A DNA stretch of 64,000 nucleotides. Origin: Roseicella frigidaeris (lineage in GTDB: Bacteria; Pseudomonadota; Alphaproteobacteria; Acetobacterales; Acetobacteraceae). Positions 54,596 to 62,559 of the stretch are shown here, piece after piece. Where the stretch lies: NCBI RefSeq assembly GCF_003258945.1, contig NZ_QLIX01000003.1, positions 248,001-312,000 on the forward strand, written 5' to 3'. Under the pieces are notes generated by a model. It searched no databases. It was not told the origin of the DNA and saw only the letters and a program-made list of their open reading frames with translations. Every line of letters begins with the position of its first letter. The stretch's first letter is position 1. Position numbers and translations under genes: made by a program.

Positions 54596-57028
54596 CTATC
54601 GCGCCCCGCCCGCCTCCGTCCCCGCCCCCGGCGGCAGCGCATAGGCCTTGACGTAGTCGCCGCTCCTGGTGCGCAGCCCGCCATGCCCGCCGGCGGCGAT
54701 CACGACATACTGCCGCCCGTCGCTGCCCCGATAGCTCATCGGATTGGCCTGCCCGCCGGCCGGCAGCCGCGCCCGCCACACTTCCCGGCCGTCGCGCAGG
54801 TCGAAGGCGCGGATGTAGTCGTCCGCCGTCGCGCCCATGAAGACCAGCCCGCCGGCCGTGACCATCGTGCCGCCGATGTTGAACATGCCGGTCGGCAGGG
54901 GAAGATTGGCGTGCGTGCCGAACAGGTTCATGTCGCGCGTCGTGCCGACCACGCGCTCCCAGGCGATCCTGCGGGTCTGCAGGTCGATGGCGACGAGCTT
55001 GCCCCAGGGCGGCGCATGGCAGGGCGCGCCGAGCGGCCCGAGCCAGGGATCCACGACGGTGGTGTAGGGCGTCCCGTATTGCGGCCCGACCGCGAAGCGG
55101 CTCGGCTTCGGATAGGGCTCCTGGCTGTCGAAGCCCGCCCAGGGCTTGATGAGCCCGCGCCGGAGCGCCTCCTCCCGCGGCATGGTGTCGACGACGAAGG
55201 GGATGTAGCTGGCATTGGCGATGAGCAGGTGGCGCGTCGGGTCGATCGCGGCGCCGTGCCAGTCGATCACGCCGTCGAAGGCCGGGTAGAAGAGGCTGCC
55301 CTGCAGCGATGGCGGCGTGTAGGGGCCATCGTAGCGCCGCCGATGGAACTCGATGCGGCACCAGAGCTGGTCGAGCGGGGTCGCGCCCCAGCTATCCGCC
55401 TCCGCGAGCGGCGGCGGCCCGAGATCGGGCATGCCGACCGGGTCCGGCTGGGTCGGCGAGATCCGGTCGCCCGGCAGCGGGTCGCCGGGCACCGGCCGCT
55501 CCTGCACCTCGGCCAGCGGATGCCCGTCGCGGCGGTCGAGCAGGAAGAGCTTGCCCATCTTGGTGGTCTGCACCAGCGCCGGGACGGTGCCGCCGCCGGG
55601 GCCCGGGAGATCGACCAGCGAGGGCCCGACCGGCAGGTCGAAATCCCAGAGGTCGTGATGCACGGTCTGGACGTGCCAGCGCTCGCGGCCGGTCTCGATG
55701 TCGAGCGCGACCAGGGCGCTGGAATAGGCCTCGTCGAAGGGCCGGCGCCGGGCGCCGTAATAGTCCGGCGTCGCATTGCCCAGCGGGACATAGAGCAGCC
55801 CGAGCGCCGGATCGGCGGTGTAGGTGCCCCAGCCATTCGGCGTGCCGCGGGTATAGGTCTCGCCGGGCGCCAGCGGCGCCGTCGGGTCGGGCCGCCCCAG
55901 GTCCCAGGCCCAGGCCAGCGCCCCGGTCACGGCGTCATAGGCGCGGACCACGCCGGAGGGCTCGCCCTCGGCCTGGTTGTCGTAGATCCAGCCGCCCAAC
56001 ACGATGCGGTTGCGCACCACCAGCGGCTGCGAGGTGATGAAGTGAAAGCCCGGCGGCGTCGGGCCGAGATGGTCGGTGAGGCTGACGAAGCCCCCCTCGC
56101 CGAAGCCTGGGCAGGGGCGGCCGGTCTCGGCATCGAGCGCGAAGAGCCGGGCATCGGCGGTGGTGCTGACGATGCGGCGGGGGCAGCCGGTCTCGGCCGG
56201 CGCCTCGGCATAGGCCACGCCGCGGCAGGCCAGGTATTCGTTGGCGCTGGTGTCGTTCTCCGGATCGAAGCGCCAGAGCTGCCGCCCGGTCGTGGCGTCG
56301 AGGGCGATGACGTGCCGGTGCGGCGTGCAGAGATAGAGGCGGTTGCCGAGCTTGATCGGCGTGGCCTCGAAGTTGAACTCCCGCCCGTTCTTCGTCTCGG
56401 CCTCGCGCGGCAGGTCGCCGGTGCGGATGCTCCAGGCGAGGGCGAGCTGCGCCACGTTGTCCGGGGTGATCTGCGCCAGGGGCGAATAGCGGCGGCCATC
56501 GGCACCGCGGCCGTAATGGCGCCACTCATCCTCGGGCAGGGCGGGGTCCGTGGCCGGCGCGGCGGCGGCCGTGGCGACCGGGGCATGCTGGACATGGCGC
56601 GCCGCGGTGGTGCGGTAGCCCGCCCCGATGACCAGCAGCGCCAGCGCCAGGCAGGCCAGGGCGCCCGACCAGCGCCAGCGCCCGCCGATCCCCCGCGCGC
56701 CGAGCCGGCCCGCGACCCAGGGCATGCACAGCCAGACACCAAACAGGGCGGGCGCGAAGAGGCGCGGCAGCAATTGCCAGCCATCCAGGCCGACCTCATG
56801 GACCGCCCAGGCCAGGGTGCCGAGCAGGATCAGGCCATAGAGCCAGAAGCCCCAGGCCCGCCGCATCGTCAGGGCCAGGCCGCAGGCCAGCAGGGCGAGG
56901 CCGGTGATCGCGTAGTAGAGGCTGCCGCCGAGGGCGACCAGCCAGAGGCCGAGCCCGAGGAAGGCCAGGCCGAGCAGGCCGATGACGAAGCCGGTGGCGA
57001 CGAGCCATGGCTGGCGACGCAGCGACAT
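54596..57028 (-). CDS. gcd: Membrane-bound PQQ-dependent glucose/polyol-type dehydrogenase
   Basis: Protein of 810 residues from the ATG at 57028 (an ATG at 57067 is also in frame). Four to five membrane helices occupy residues 10-150 (LVATGFVIGLLGLAFLGLGL, YYAITGLALLACGLAL). The periplasmic eight-bladed propeller starts EWRHYGRGADGRRYSPLAQI. W-motifs include IALDATTGRQLWRFDP and LVALDIETGRERWHVQTVHHDLWDFD. FNIGGTMVTAGGLVFMGATAD and the C-terminal YVVIAAGGHGGL are typical of mGDH/quinate dehydrogenase. It oxidises aldoses or polyols in the periplasm and reduces ubiquinone. Substrate (glucose versus quinate or other) is not certain. Confidence 0.88.
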   Translation of the reverse strand: MSLRRQPWLVATGFVIGLLGLAFLGLGLWLVALGGSLYYAITGLALLACGLALTMRRAWGFWLYGLILLGTLAWAVHEVGLDGWQLLPRLFAPALFGVWLCMPWVAGRLGARGIGGRWRWSGALACLALALLVIGAGYRTTAARHVQHAPVATAAAAPATDPALPEDEWRHYGRGADGRRYSPLAQITPDNVAQLALAWSIRTGDLPREAETKNGREFNFEATPIKLGNRLYLCTPHRHVIALDATTGRQLWRFDPENDTSANEYLACRGVAYAEAPAETGCPRRIVSTTADARLFALDAETGRPCPGFGEGGFVSLTDHLGPTPPGFHFITSQPLVVRNRIVLGGWIYDNQAEGEPSGVVRAYDAVTGALAWAWDLGRPDPTAPLAPGETYTRGTPNGWGTYTADPALGLLYVPLGNATPDYYGARRRPFDEAYSSALVALDIETGRERWHVQTVHHDLWDFDLPVGPSLVDLPGPGGGTVPALVQTTKMGKLFLLDRRDGHPLAEVQERPVPGDPLPGDRISPTQPDPVGMPDLGPPPLAEADSWGATPLDQLWCRIEFHRRRYDGPYTPPSLQGSLFYPAFDGVIDWHGAAIDPTRHLLIANASYIPFVVDTMPREEALRRGLIKPWAGFDSQEPYPKPSRFAVGPQYGTPYTTVVDPWLGPLGAPCHAPPWGKLVAIDLQTRRIAWERVVGTTRDMNLFGTHANLPLPTGMFNIGGTMVTAGGLVFMGATADDYIRAFDLRDGREVWRARLPAGGQANPMSYRGSDGRQYVVIAAGGHGGLRTRSGDYVKAYALPPGAGTEAGGAR

Positions 57029-57138
57029 CTGCAAGGCGGCCCCCTCTGCCCGGACGCCCAGCAGCAACAGCGCCGGCCGATGCCAGGTTCCGGCCCGGCG
57101 GCCTGGTGGGGGAGCGGTCCCCCATCAGGCCATGCAGC

Positions 57139-57288
57139 TCAGCTCGCTTCCTGCGCCGCGCCGCGCGGCAGGCGCCCGGCCTGGCGCAGCGTGCCGTCAT
57201 GCTCCATGGCGCCGCGCACCGCCGCGCCCCAGCCGAACAGCGCCGTGCCGAGGGTCAGCGTCAGAAAGCCTCCGATGACGGAGACCAT
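57139..57288 (-). CDS. Small single-helix membrane protein upstream of PQQ dehydrogenase
   Basis: Protein of 49 residues: a hydrophobic segment (VSVIGGFLTLTLGTALFGWG) followed by a charged tail (AVRGAMEHDGTLRQAGRL). GGAGAAGG just upstream of the ATG at 57288 is a near-ideal ribosome site. It ends 110 bases before the dehydrogenase gene on the same strand. No family is recognised; a small subunit or anchor for the dehydrogenase is only a guess. Confidence 0.55.
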   Translation of the reverse strand: MVSVIGGFLTLTLGTALFGWGAAVRGAMEHDGTLRQAGRLPRGAAQEAS

Positions 57289-57312
57289 GGTCCTTCTCCT
57301 TCCGCGAGACCC

Positions 57313-57354
57313 TAGACCGCGATCCGCTCACTCCGGTTCGCGGATCGTGGTCTA
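57313..57354. repeat. Palindromic element B (copy 2, reverse)
   Basis: Arms TAGACCGCGATCCG (57313-57326) and CGGATCGTGGTCTA (57341-57354) pair at 13 of 14 positions. It matches 26121-26164 in reverse orientation and again adjoins element A. Confidence 0.8.
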
Positions 57355-57363
57355 GCGCGTTGT

Positions 57364-57416
57364 TTGATCGTGTGATTCACGCCTTCGGTGGAGTCCCCCT
57401 CAGGCGATCACACTCG
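57364..57416. repeat. Palindromic element A (copy 2, reverse)
   Basis: Reverse copy of 26058-26106: GTGTGATT..ACGCCTTCGG..CCTCAGGCGATCACAC. It lies between the small membrane protein and mnmA; 57417-57540 shows nothing else. Confidence 0.8.
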
Positions 57417-57540
57417 GGTGGCGGGACGCCCCATGCGCCCCGGTCACCGGTCCCTCGCTGCAGGAGATGGGGTGCCGCCGGCGGCGCAGGCCTGGCGGCG
57501 CCTCGCGGCAGGCATGCGTGCGGTGCGCCCCTCCCGGGGG

Positions 57541-58635
57541 TCAGGCCACGGCGCCGAGGGGCTCGCGGCGGCGGATGAAGCCGCCGCCCAGCACCCGCTC
57601 CCCGGCATAGAGCACGCAGGCCTGGCCCGGCGCGGCGATGGCCGGCTCCTCCGGCCGCACCCGCAGCAGGCCCGCCGCCGCATCCCAGGCCGCGACCACA
57701 GGCCGCGGCGCCTCGCGGGCGCGCAGCTTGGCCTCGCAGCGGAAAGGGCCCTCGGGCGGCGGGGCGAGCCAGTTCACCTCGCCCACCACCACCTCGGCCT
57801 GGGCCAGCGCCTGGCGCGGCCCGACCAGCACGCGCCGCCGCGCCACATCCAGCCCGGCGACATAGAGCGGCTCCGCGCCATCCTGCGAGGCGGTGCCGAG
57901 GCCCCGCCCCTGCCCCACCGTGTAGCGCGCGATCCCCTGGTGGCGGCCGAGCACCCGGCCATCGAGATGCACGATCTCCCCCGGCTCCGCCGCATCCGGC
58001 CGGTGCTTCGCCACCACCGCGTGGTAGCGGCCCTCGGGCACGAAGCAGATATCCTGGCTGTCCGGCTTCTCGGCCACCGGCAGGCCGAGCCGCGCCGCGA
58101 CCGCCCGCACCGCCGCCTTGTCCGGATAGTCGCCGAGCGGGAAGCGGCAGACGCCGAGCTGCGCCGGCGTGGTGGCGAAGAGGAAGTAGCTCTGGTCGCG
58201 CTGCGGATCGACGGCGCGGTGCAGCTCGGCGCCGCCCGGCCCCTCGATGCGGCGCACGTAATGGCCGGTCGCCAGCGCCTCGGCGCCGAGGTCGCGGGCG
58301 AGGCCGACCAGGTCCTGGAACTTGACCGACTGGTTGCAGCGCACGCAGGGGATCGGCGTCTCGCCGCGGGCGTAGCTGTCGGCGAAGTCCCGCACCACCG
58401 CCTCGCCGAAGCGGCTTTCCTTGTCGAGGACGTAGTGCGGGATGTCGAGCCGGTCGGCGACGCGGCGGGCATCGTGGATGTCCTGCCCGGCGCAGCAGGC
58501 GCCCTTGCGGGCCGTCGCCGCGCCATGGTCGTAGAGCTGCAGCGTGGCGCCGATCACCTCATGCCCCTGCTCGCGCAGCAGGCCGGCGACGACGCTGCTG
58601 TCGACGCCGCCCGACATGGCGACCAGGATCCTCAT
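57541..58635 (-). CDS. mnmA: tRNA-specific 2-thiouridylase MnmA
   Basis: Protein of 364 residues, normal for MnmA. It thiolates U34 of Lys, Glu and Gln tRNAs using ATP and sulfur relayed from a cysteine desulfurase. The PP-loop is [16 protein letters not shown]; the first catalytic Cys is in [14 protein letters not shown], the second in [13 protein letters not shown]. Further motifs are [17 protein letters not shown] and [10 protein letters not shown]. It is the last gene of the leftward iscS-fdx-tenA-mnmA group, 45 bases after tenA, which places it with its sulfur donor. Confidence 0.96.
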   Translation of the reverse strand: MRILVAMSGGVDSSVVAGLLREQGHEVIGATLQLYDHGAATARKGACCAGQDIHDARRVADRLDIPHYVLDKESRFGEAVVRDFADSYARGETPIPCVRCNQSVKFQDLVGLARDLGAEALATGHYVRRIEGPGGAELHRAVDPQRDQSYFLFATTPAQLGVCRFPLGDYPDKAAVRAVAARLGLPVAEKPDSQDICFVPEGRYHAVVAKHRPDAAEPGEIVHLDGRVLGRHQGIARYTVGQGRGLGTASQDGAEPLYVAGLDVARRRVLVGPRQALAQAEVVVGEVNWLAPPPEGPFRCEAKLRAREAPRPVVAAWDAAAGLLRVRPEEPAIAAPGQACVLYAGERVLGGGFIRRREPLGAVA

Positions 58636-58680
58636 GGCTGCGCCATGAGGGGGGCCACGAGCATCCTCATGGCCGCGCCA

Positions 58681-59436
58681 TCACGGCTGCGCCCGCTCAT
58701 AGGCAGCCGTCTGGCCGGCCGCGGCGTCGAGGCCCTGCTGCCAGAAGCGCGCCTCCAGCCGCGCCGCCTCGGCGAAGGTGGCGCTCAGCGTGGCGAAGCG
58801 CGCCTCCCCGCCATGGCTGTCGCCGAGCGCGTCGATGCGCGCCGCCGCCGCCCGGGCCATCGCCTGGTAGCCAGGGTCGGCATAGGTGTCGATCCAGCTC
58901 TGATAGGCATTGCCCTCGCCCCGGCGGGCCGGGTCGGCGAGGATGCGCAGCGCCACCTCGCCATAGCCGACCGTGCAGGGGGCGAGCGCCACCTCGAGGT
59001 CGAGGATGTCGCCGGCAAGCCCGCGATCGATGACGTAGCGGGTGTAGCTCACCGTCTCGGCGCTCTCGGGCGTCGCCCGCACCTCGGCCTCCGGGATGCC
59101 CCAGCCCTCGCAGTATTTCAGGTGCATCAGCGTCTCGGAGAGGATCGCCGCGATCGCCGTGGTCTTGTCCCGCATCGCCTCGATGCTCTCGGCCTTGAAG
59201 ACCGCGAGCGCCTTGGCGCGGGCGAAATGGATCAGGAAGAGGTAGTCCTGGATCAGGTAGCGCCGGAAGGCGGGCAGCGGCAGGGTGCCGGCCGAGAGGC
59301 CCTGGACGAAGGGATGCCAGGTATAGGCCTGCCAGTCCGCGGCGCAGGCCGCCCGCAGCCGGCGGAACAGCCCGCCCTCCCGGCCGAAGCCATCCTCCCA
59401 AGGGGCATTGGAGGGAGCCGTCCGGGCCGCCGCCAT
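58681..59436 (-). CDS. tenA: TenA family protein (thiaminase II-like)
   Basis: Protein of 251 residues, all-helical TenA fold. Motifs include HPFVQGLSAGTLPLPAFRRYLIQDYLFL, FARAKALAVFKA and LAPCTVGYGEVALRI, the last carrying the conserved active-site Cys; SWIDTYADPGYQA and the C-terminal Glu region complete the set. TenA-class enzymes hydrolyse aminopyrimidine breakdown products of thiamine for salvage (thiaminase II). It starts 4 bases after the ferredoxin stop, so it belongs to the ISC-type operon, although the functional link to Fe-S or sulfur metabolism is unclear. Confidence 0.9.
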   Translation of the reverse strand: MAAARTAPSNAPWEDGFGREGGLFRRLRAACAADWQAYTWHPFVQGLSAGTLPLPAFRRYLIQDYLFLIHFARAKALAVFKAESIEAMRDKTTAIAAILSETLMHLKYCEGWGIPEAEVRATPESAETVSYTRYVIDRGLAGDILDLEVALAPCTVGYGEVALRILADPARRGEGNAYQSWIDTYADPGYQAMARAAAARIDALGDSHGGEARFATLSATFAEAARLEARFWQQGLDAAAGQTAAYERAQP

Positions 59437-59440
59437 GCCC

Positions 59441-59770
59441 TCAGCCGCCCGCGTTGCGGGTGCCGGCCGGCAGCGACACCACCAGCCCGTCCAGCGCCTC
59501 GGTCATGATGAGCTGGCAGCCGAGCCGGCTGGTCTCCTGCAGGTCGAAGGCGAGGTCCAGCATGTCCTCTTCATCCTCGGTCGGCGCCTGCAGCCGGGTG
59601 AACCAGGAGGGGTCGACGATGACATGGCAGGTGGAGCAGGCGAGCGAGCCCTCGCAGGCGCCCTCGATATCGACGCCGTGCTTGTGCGCGATCTCCAGGA
59701 CCGAGAGGCCGAGCGGCGCGTCCACCTCGCGGCGCGTGCCGTCGCGCTCGATGAAGGTCATCCTGGGCAT
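59441..59770 (-). CDS. fdx: ISC-type [2Fe-2S] ferredoxin
   Basis: Protein of 109 residues, adrenodoxin type. Cluster ligands are in [10 protein letters not shown] (Cys-X5-Cys-X2-Cys) with the fourth Cys in [31 protein letters not shown] and the strand [21 protein letters not shown] are typical of Fdx proteins of iron-sulfur assembly. It supplies electrons for cluster synthesis on the scaffold. The start is 6 bases after the iscS stop. Confidence 0.95.
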   Translation of the reverse strand: MPRMTFIERDGTRREVDAPLGLSVLEIAHKHGVDIEGACEGSLACSTCHVIVDPSWFTRLQAPTEDEEDMLDLAFDLQETSRLGCQLIMTEALDGLVVSLPAGTRNAGG

Positions 59771-59776
59771 CGTGTC

Positions 59777-60952
59777 CTACTGCTCCGCCTGGGTCAGGGT
59801 ATGCCAGGCCCCGGCGAGGAGCGCCGCGGCCTGGTCCGCATCCGCGGGCGAGGTAAAGCGGCCGATCCCGATCCGCAAGGTCGCGCGCGCCTCCGCCTCG
59901 GGAATCCCGAGCGCCCGCAGCACATAGGAGGGCTCGACCGCCGCCGAGGAGCAGGCCGAGCCGGTGGAGACGCAGAGCTCCGGCACCGCCCGCATCAGCG
60001 CCTGGGCATCGATGCCGCCGGGGAAGGTGAGGTTGAGGTTGCCCGGCACCCGCTGCTCCGGGTGGCCGTTCAGCCGCAGCCCCGGCACCGCCCGCGCCAG
60101 GGCGTTGAATAGGATGTCCCGCTGCTCCCGGATGCGGCCGGCATCGAGCGGCCCCTCGATGGCGGCGATCCGCGCCGCCTCGCCGAAGCCGACCACCAGC
60201 GGCGCCGGCAGGGTGCCGGAGCGCAAGCCACGCTCCTGCCCGCCGCCGGAGAAGAGCGGCGCCAGGCGCACCCGCGGCCGGCGGCGGACATAGAGCGCGC
60301 CGATCCCCTTCGGCCCGTAGATCTTGTGGCCCGAGAGCGAGAGCAGGTCGGCGCCGATCGCCTCCACATCGAGCGGGATGCGCCCGGCCGCCTGCGCCGC
60401 ATCGGTGTGGAACAGCGCCCCGGCCGCCTTGGCCAGCGCCCCGATGGCGGCAAGGTCCTGCACCACCCCGGTCTCGTTGTTCACCGCCATGACCGAGAGC
60501 AGCAGGGTGCGATCATCGAGCGCCGCCCGCAGCGCCGCGAGATCCGCCAGCCCGTCCGGCCGCACCGGCAGCACCACCGGCTCGAACCCCTCGGCGGCGA
60601 GGTCGCGCACGCTCTCGAGGACGCATTTGTGCTCGGTGGCGAGGGTCACGATGCGGCGGCGGGGGCTGTCCTGCCCGGCGGCGAAGCGGGCGGCGCCCTT
60701 GATGGCGAGGTTGTTCGCCTCGGTGGCGCCGGAGGTGAGGACGATCTCCCGCGCCTCGGCGCCGATCAGCTCGGCGATCTCGGCCCGCGCCGCCTCCACC
60801 GCCTCCTCCGCCGCCCGGCCCATGGCGTGCTCGACGCTGTGGGGGTTGGCGAAGTTTTCCTCCCACCAGGGGCGCATGGCGGCGAGGACGCGCGGATCGA
60901 CCGGCGTCGTCGCCTGGTTGTCGAGATAGAGGGGGCGGTTCGGGCGCGGCAT
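59777..60952 (-). CDS. iscS: Cysteine desulfurase IscS
   Basis: Protein of 391 residues from the ATG at 60952 (PRPNRPLYLDNQATTPVDPR); longer upstream open frame has no similarity. PLP enzyme releasing sulfur from cysteine. Motifs are TSGATEANNLAIKG, TLATEHKCVLES, VMAVNNETGVVQD, LLSLSGHKIYGPKGIGAL (PLP Lys) and LCVSTGSACSSAAVEPS (catalytic Cys loop). The loop is of IscS length. It is followed tightly by fdx. Its region upstream contains three direct repeats and an IS remnant. Confidence 0.95.
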   Translation of the reverse strand: MPRPNRPLYLDNQATTPVDPRVLAAMRPWWEENFANPHSVEHAMGRAAEEAVEAARAEIAELIGAEAREIVLTSGATEANNLAIKGAARFAAGQDSPRRRIVTLATEHKCVLESVRDLAAEGFEPVVLPVRPDGLADLAALRAALDDRTLLLSVMAVNNETGVVQDLAAIGALAKAAGALFHTDAAQAAGRIPLDVEAIGADLLSLSGHKIYGPKGIGALYVRRRPRVRLAPLFSGGGQERGLRSGTLPAPLVVGFGEAARIAAIEGPLDAGRIREQRDILFNALARAVPGLRLNGHPEQRVPGNLNLTFPGGIDAQALMRAVPELCVSTGSACSSAAVEPSYVLRALGIPEAEARATLRIGIGRFTSPADADQAAALLAGAWHTLTQAEQ

Positions 60953-61047
60953 GGCGGGGAGTATGTGGCACCCCGGGCGGCGGTGCGGGAGGGTGCGGCG
61001 GGCGATGGCCGGGATCGGTGCGGCGCATGGGTGGGGTGGGTGTGGGA

Positions 61048-61177
61048 TTCGGACAAATACCCCGGGGGTGGGGTGGCGGCGGTCGGGACGGTTTCGGACA
61101 AAGCCCCTGCCGGCGGGTATGGCACCAGCGTGGTTGCCGCGATCGGGGCGGCGGTTGCGGCGTTCGGACAAATCCCC
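61048..61177. repeat. Three direct repeats TTCGGACAAA..CCCC upstream of iscS
   Basis: Copies at 61048-61063, 61093-61107 and 61163-61177, each TTCGGACAAA followed by one or two bases and CCCC, spaced 45 and 70 bases apart. In the iscS direction they read GGGG..TTTGTCCGAA. The rest of 60953-61290 holds no recognisable gene. They could be operator copies for iscS-fdx-tenA-mnmA or remains of a repeat family. Confidence 0.6.
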
Positions 61178-61293
61178 GGCGGGGTGCGGTAGGGGTGGGT
61201 TGAGGCCGAGGCGCGCGCCAGGGAGGGACCCAGGCGGGGAGGCCGGCGGCGACAGTACGGACGGACCCATGGCGGACCTCCATCGCGCAACCG

Positions 61294-61640
61294 GTGAGGT
61301 ATAATAGGAAAATTAGCATGGCGTCGAGTGAGAAAGGCGTCTCAGCGTACCAGATCCACTGCCCCCTGGAGACTGGCTACGAGGCCGCGTGGTTCATGGC
61401 CCATTGCAGCCGGGAAGGCATACGCGAAGTGGGGCCTAAAGAGCATCCACCAGCACCTCCGGGAGCAACACCTTCACCGCTATCTGGCCGAGTACGATTT
61501 CCGTTATAACGCGCGGCGGGTCCTTAGCTTCAGTAGCTTCCCCCGCATCGAGCGAGCGGTGCACGGCGTAGTAGGCAAGCGCTTAGCGTACGGAACGGCT
61601 AAACCCAGTGAGGGGCAAGATGGGTCCCAAGCCCAAAGTT
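61294..61640 (+). pseudogene. IS1595-family (ISXO2-like) transposase remnant
   Basis: Two pieces of the transposase are visible in different frames. From 61318, KGVSAYQIHCPLETGYEAAWFMAHCSREGI matches the helix-turn-helix region that follows the zinc ribbon in ISXO2-like transposases. From about 61431, in the next frame, GLKSIHQHLREQHLHRYLAEYDFRYNARRV and VVGKRLAYGT match the C-terminal end. The zinc ribbon and the whole DDE catalytic core are missing, so it cannot transpose. A+T content rises here relative to flanks, as expected for imported DNA. Confidence 0.78.
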
Positions 61641-61815
61641 CGCATCGAAAAGAGAGAGGAAAAAACGCAATCCGCGCAGTTTATAGAGACTGCTCTGGCG
61701 ATGAGACCTGGCGAAAAAGGGACAGACTTTTGAGCGTGTGTTTGGAAAAACCGCCCGAAGTCATGACCAACGACTTGCAAAACCAGTCGAGCCCAGGCCA
61801 ACAAAAAGAAAATGA
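61620..61815 (+). pseudogene. IS1595 passenger gene with 1-nt frameshift
   Basis: From the ATG at 61620, 37 codons (GPKPKVRIEKREEKTQSAQF, then IETALAMRPGEKGTDF) end at a TGA at 61731. If one T of the TTTT at 61728-61731 is skipped, the frame continues ERVFGKTARSHDQRLAKPVEP to a TGA at 61813. The whole would be about 64 residues. It resembles the small protein (pattern FIETARELG..E..F..V...A) often found directly downstream of ISXO2-type transposases. Its corrected stop overlaps the next start (ATGA). The function of such passengers is unknown. Confidence 0.6.
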
Positions 61816-62441
61816 GTGACTGGCACAAGACGGAGACGTTTAAAAGCCTCGGCACCATATCTGTCGAAGCATTAAAAATGCTGGCAATTACAAATGGAGG
61901 ATCGGCTATTGCCGTTCTGTCCTATCTCGGAGCAATATCATCGAAATCTGAATCTTCTGCACACTCACCTGATTTAAGTTCGTCTCTTTTCTGGTTTTGC
62001 GCTGGCATAGTGAGTGTTTTATTTGGATTTATTATGGCTTATATCACCCAGCTTCGCCTTTTCAATGAAGATACGAGCGCGAAGCCCTTTCATATGGTGC
62101 CGCTCTGGCTGGGCATCTTGGCAGCTTTCGGATCAGCAATAAGCTTCACTCTCGGCTGCTACTCAGGCGTAAATACCTTAGCTCTAGCTCGCAAATCCGT
62201 GATGACGGACTTACATCCTCCAGCAGTAACGCGTCTAACGGAGACAAAAATGGACAAGAATGAGCATTATGAAAGCCTTCCAGAAATTCCAGGCCTACCC
62301 ACACTAGCCGATATCGCTAAGTGGCGTGATATCATCACCAAGAACACCGAGAAAATTCCTCATGAATGGGAATTAGTAGGAGTGAAACAGACGGATGATG
62401 GATCGGTTGTAGCCATAGTCCGGCATAAGACGCGACGATAA
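61812..62441 (+). CDS. IS1595-associated membrane protein, unknown function
   Basis: Protein of 209 residues with markedly lower G+C than its surroundings. Three membrane helices are likely: MLAITNGGSAIAVLSYLGAI, SLFWFCAGIVSVLFGFIMAY and LWLGILAAFGSAISFTLGCY. A soluble C-terminal half follows (LPEIPGLPTLADIAKWRDII). The N-terminus (TFKSLGTISVEALKML plus NGGSA) recalls small membrane proteins carried by alphaproteobacterial IS1595 elements. It overlaps the preceding passenger gene by 4 bases. It is intact while the transposase is decayed. A role in the element or as host cargo is unresolved. Confidence 0.65.
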   Translation: MSDWHKTETFKSLGTISVEALKMLAITNGGSAIAVLSYLGAISSKSESSAHSPDLSSSLFWFCAGIVSVLFGFIMAYITQLRLFNEDTSAKPFHMVPLWLGILAAFGSAISFTLGCYSGVNTLALARKSVMTDLHPPAVTRLTETKMDKNEHYESLPEIPGLPTLADIAKWRDIITKNTEKIPHEWELVGVKQTDDGSVVAIVRHKTRR

Positions 62442-62559
62442 CTGCAAATTTGCTTTCCATTCATCTCAGATAGCTGCCGCCGCGCGAACGGCATCAATGC
62501 GGCAGGTTGTGGCATGCTCAGGCCACGCGAAGCGGCAGAGGCGGAAACCGTGCGCTCCC

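Noticed and set aside
61048-61177. Possible CRISPR array
   Set aside because: Only three short repeats with unequal spacing (45 and 70 bases) and no cas genes; more like operators or a dispersed motif.
59777-61270. 497-residue reading of the iscS gene
   Set aside because: The first hundred or so residues are low-complexity and run through the direct repeats; IscS similarity starts at 60952.
61294-62441. Active insertion sequence
   Set aside because: The DDE core and zinc ribbon are missing, there is a frame change, and no terminal inverted repeats could be identified.
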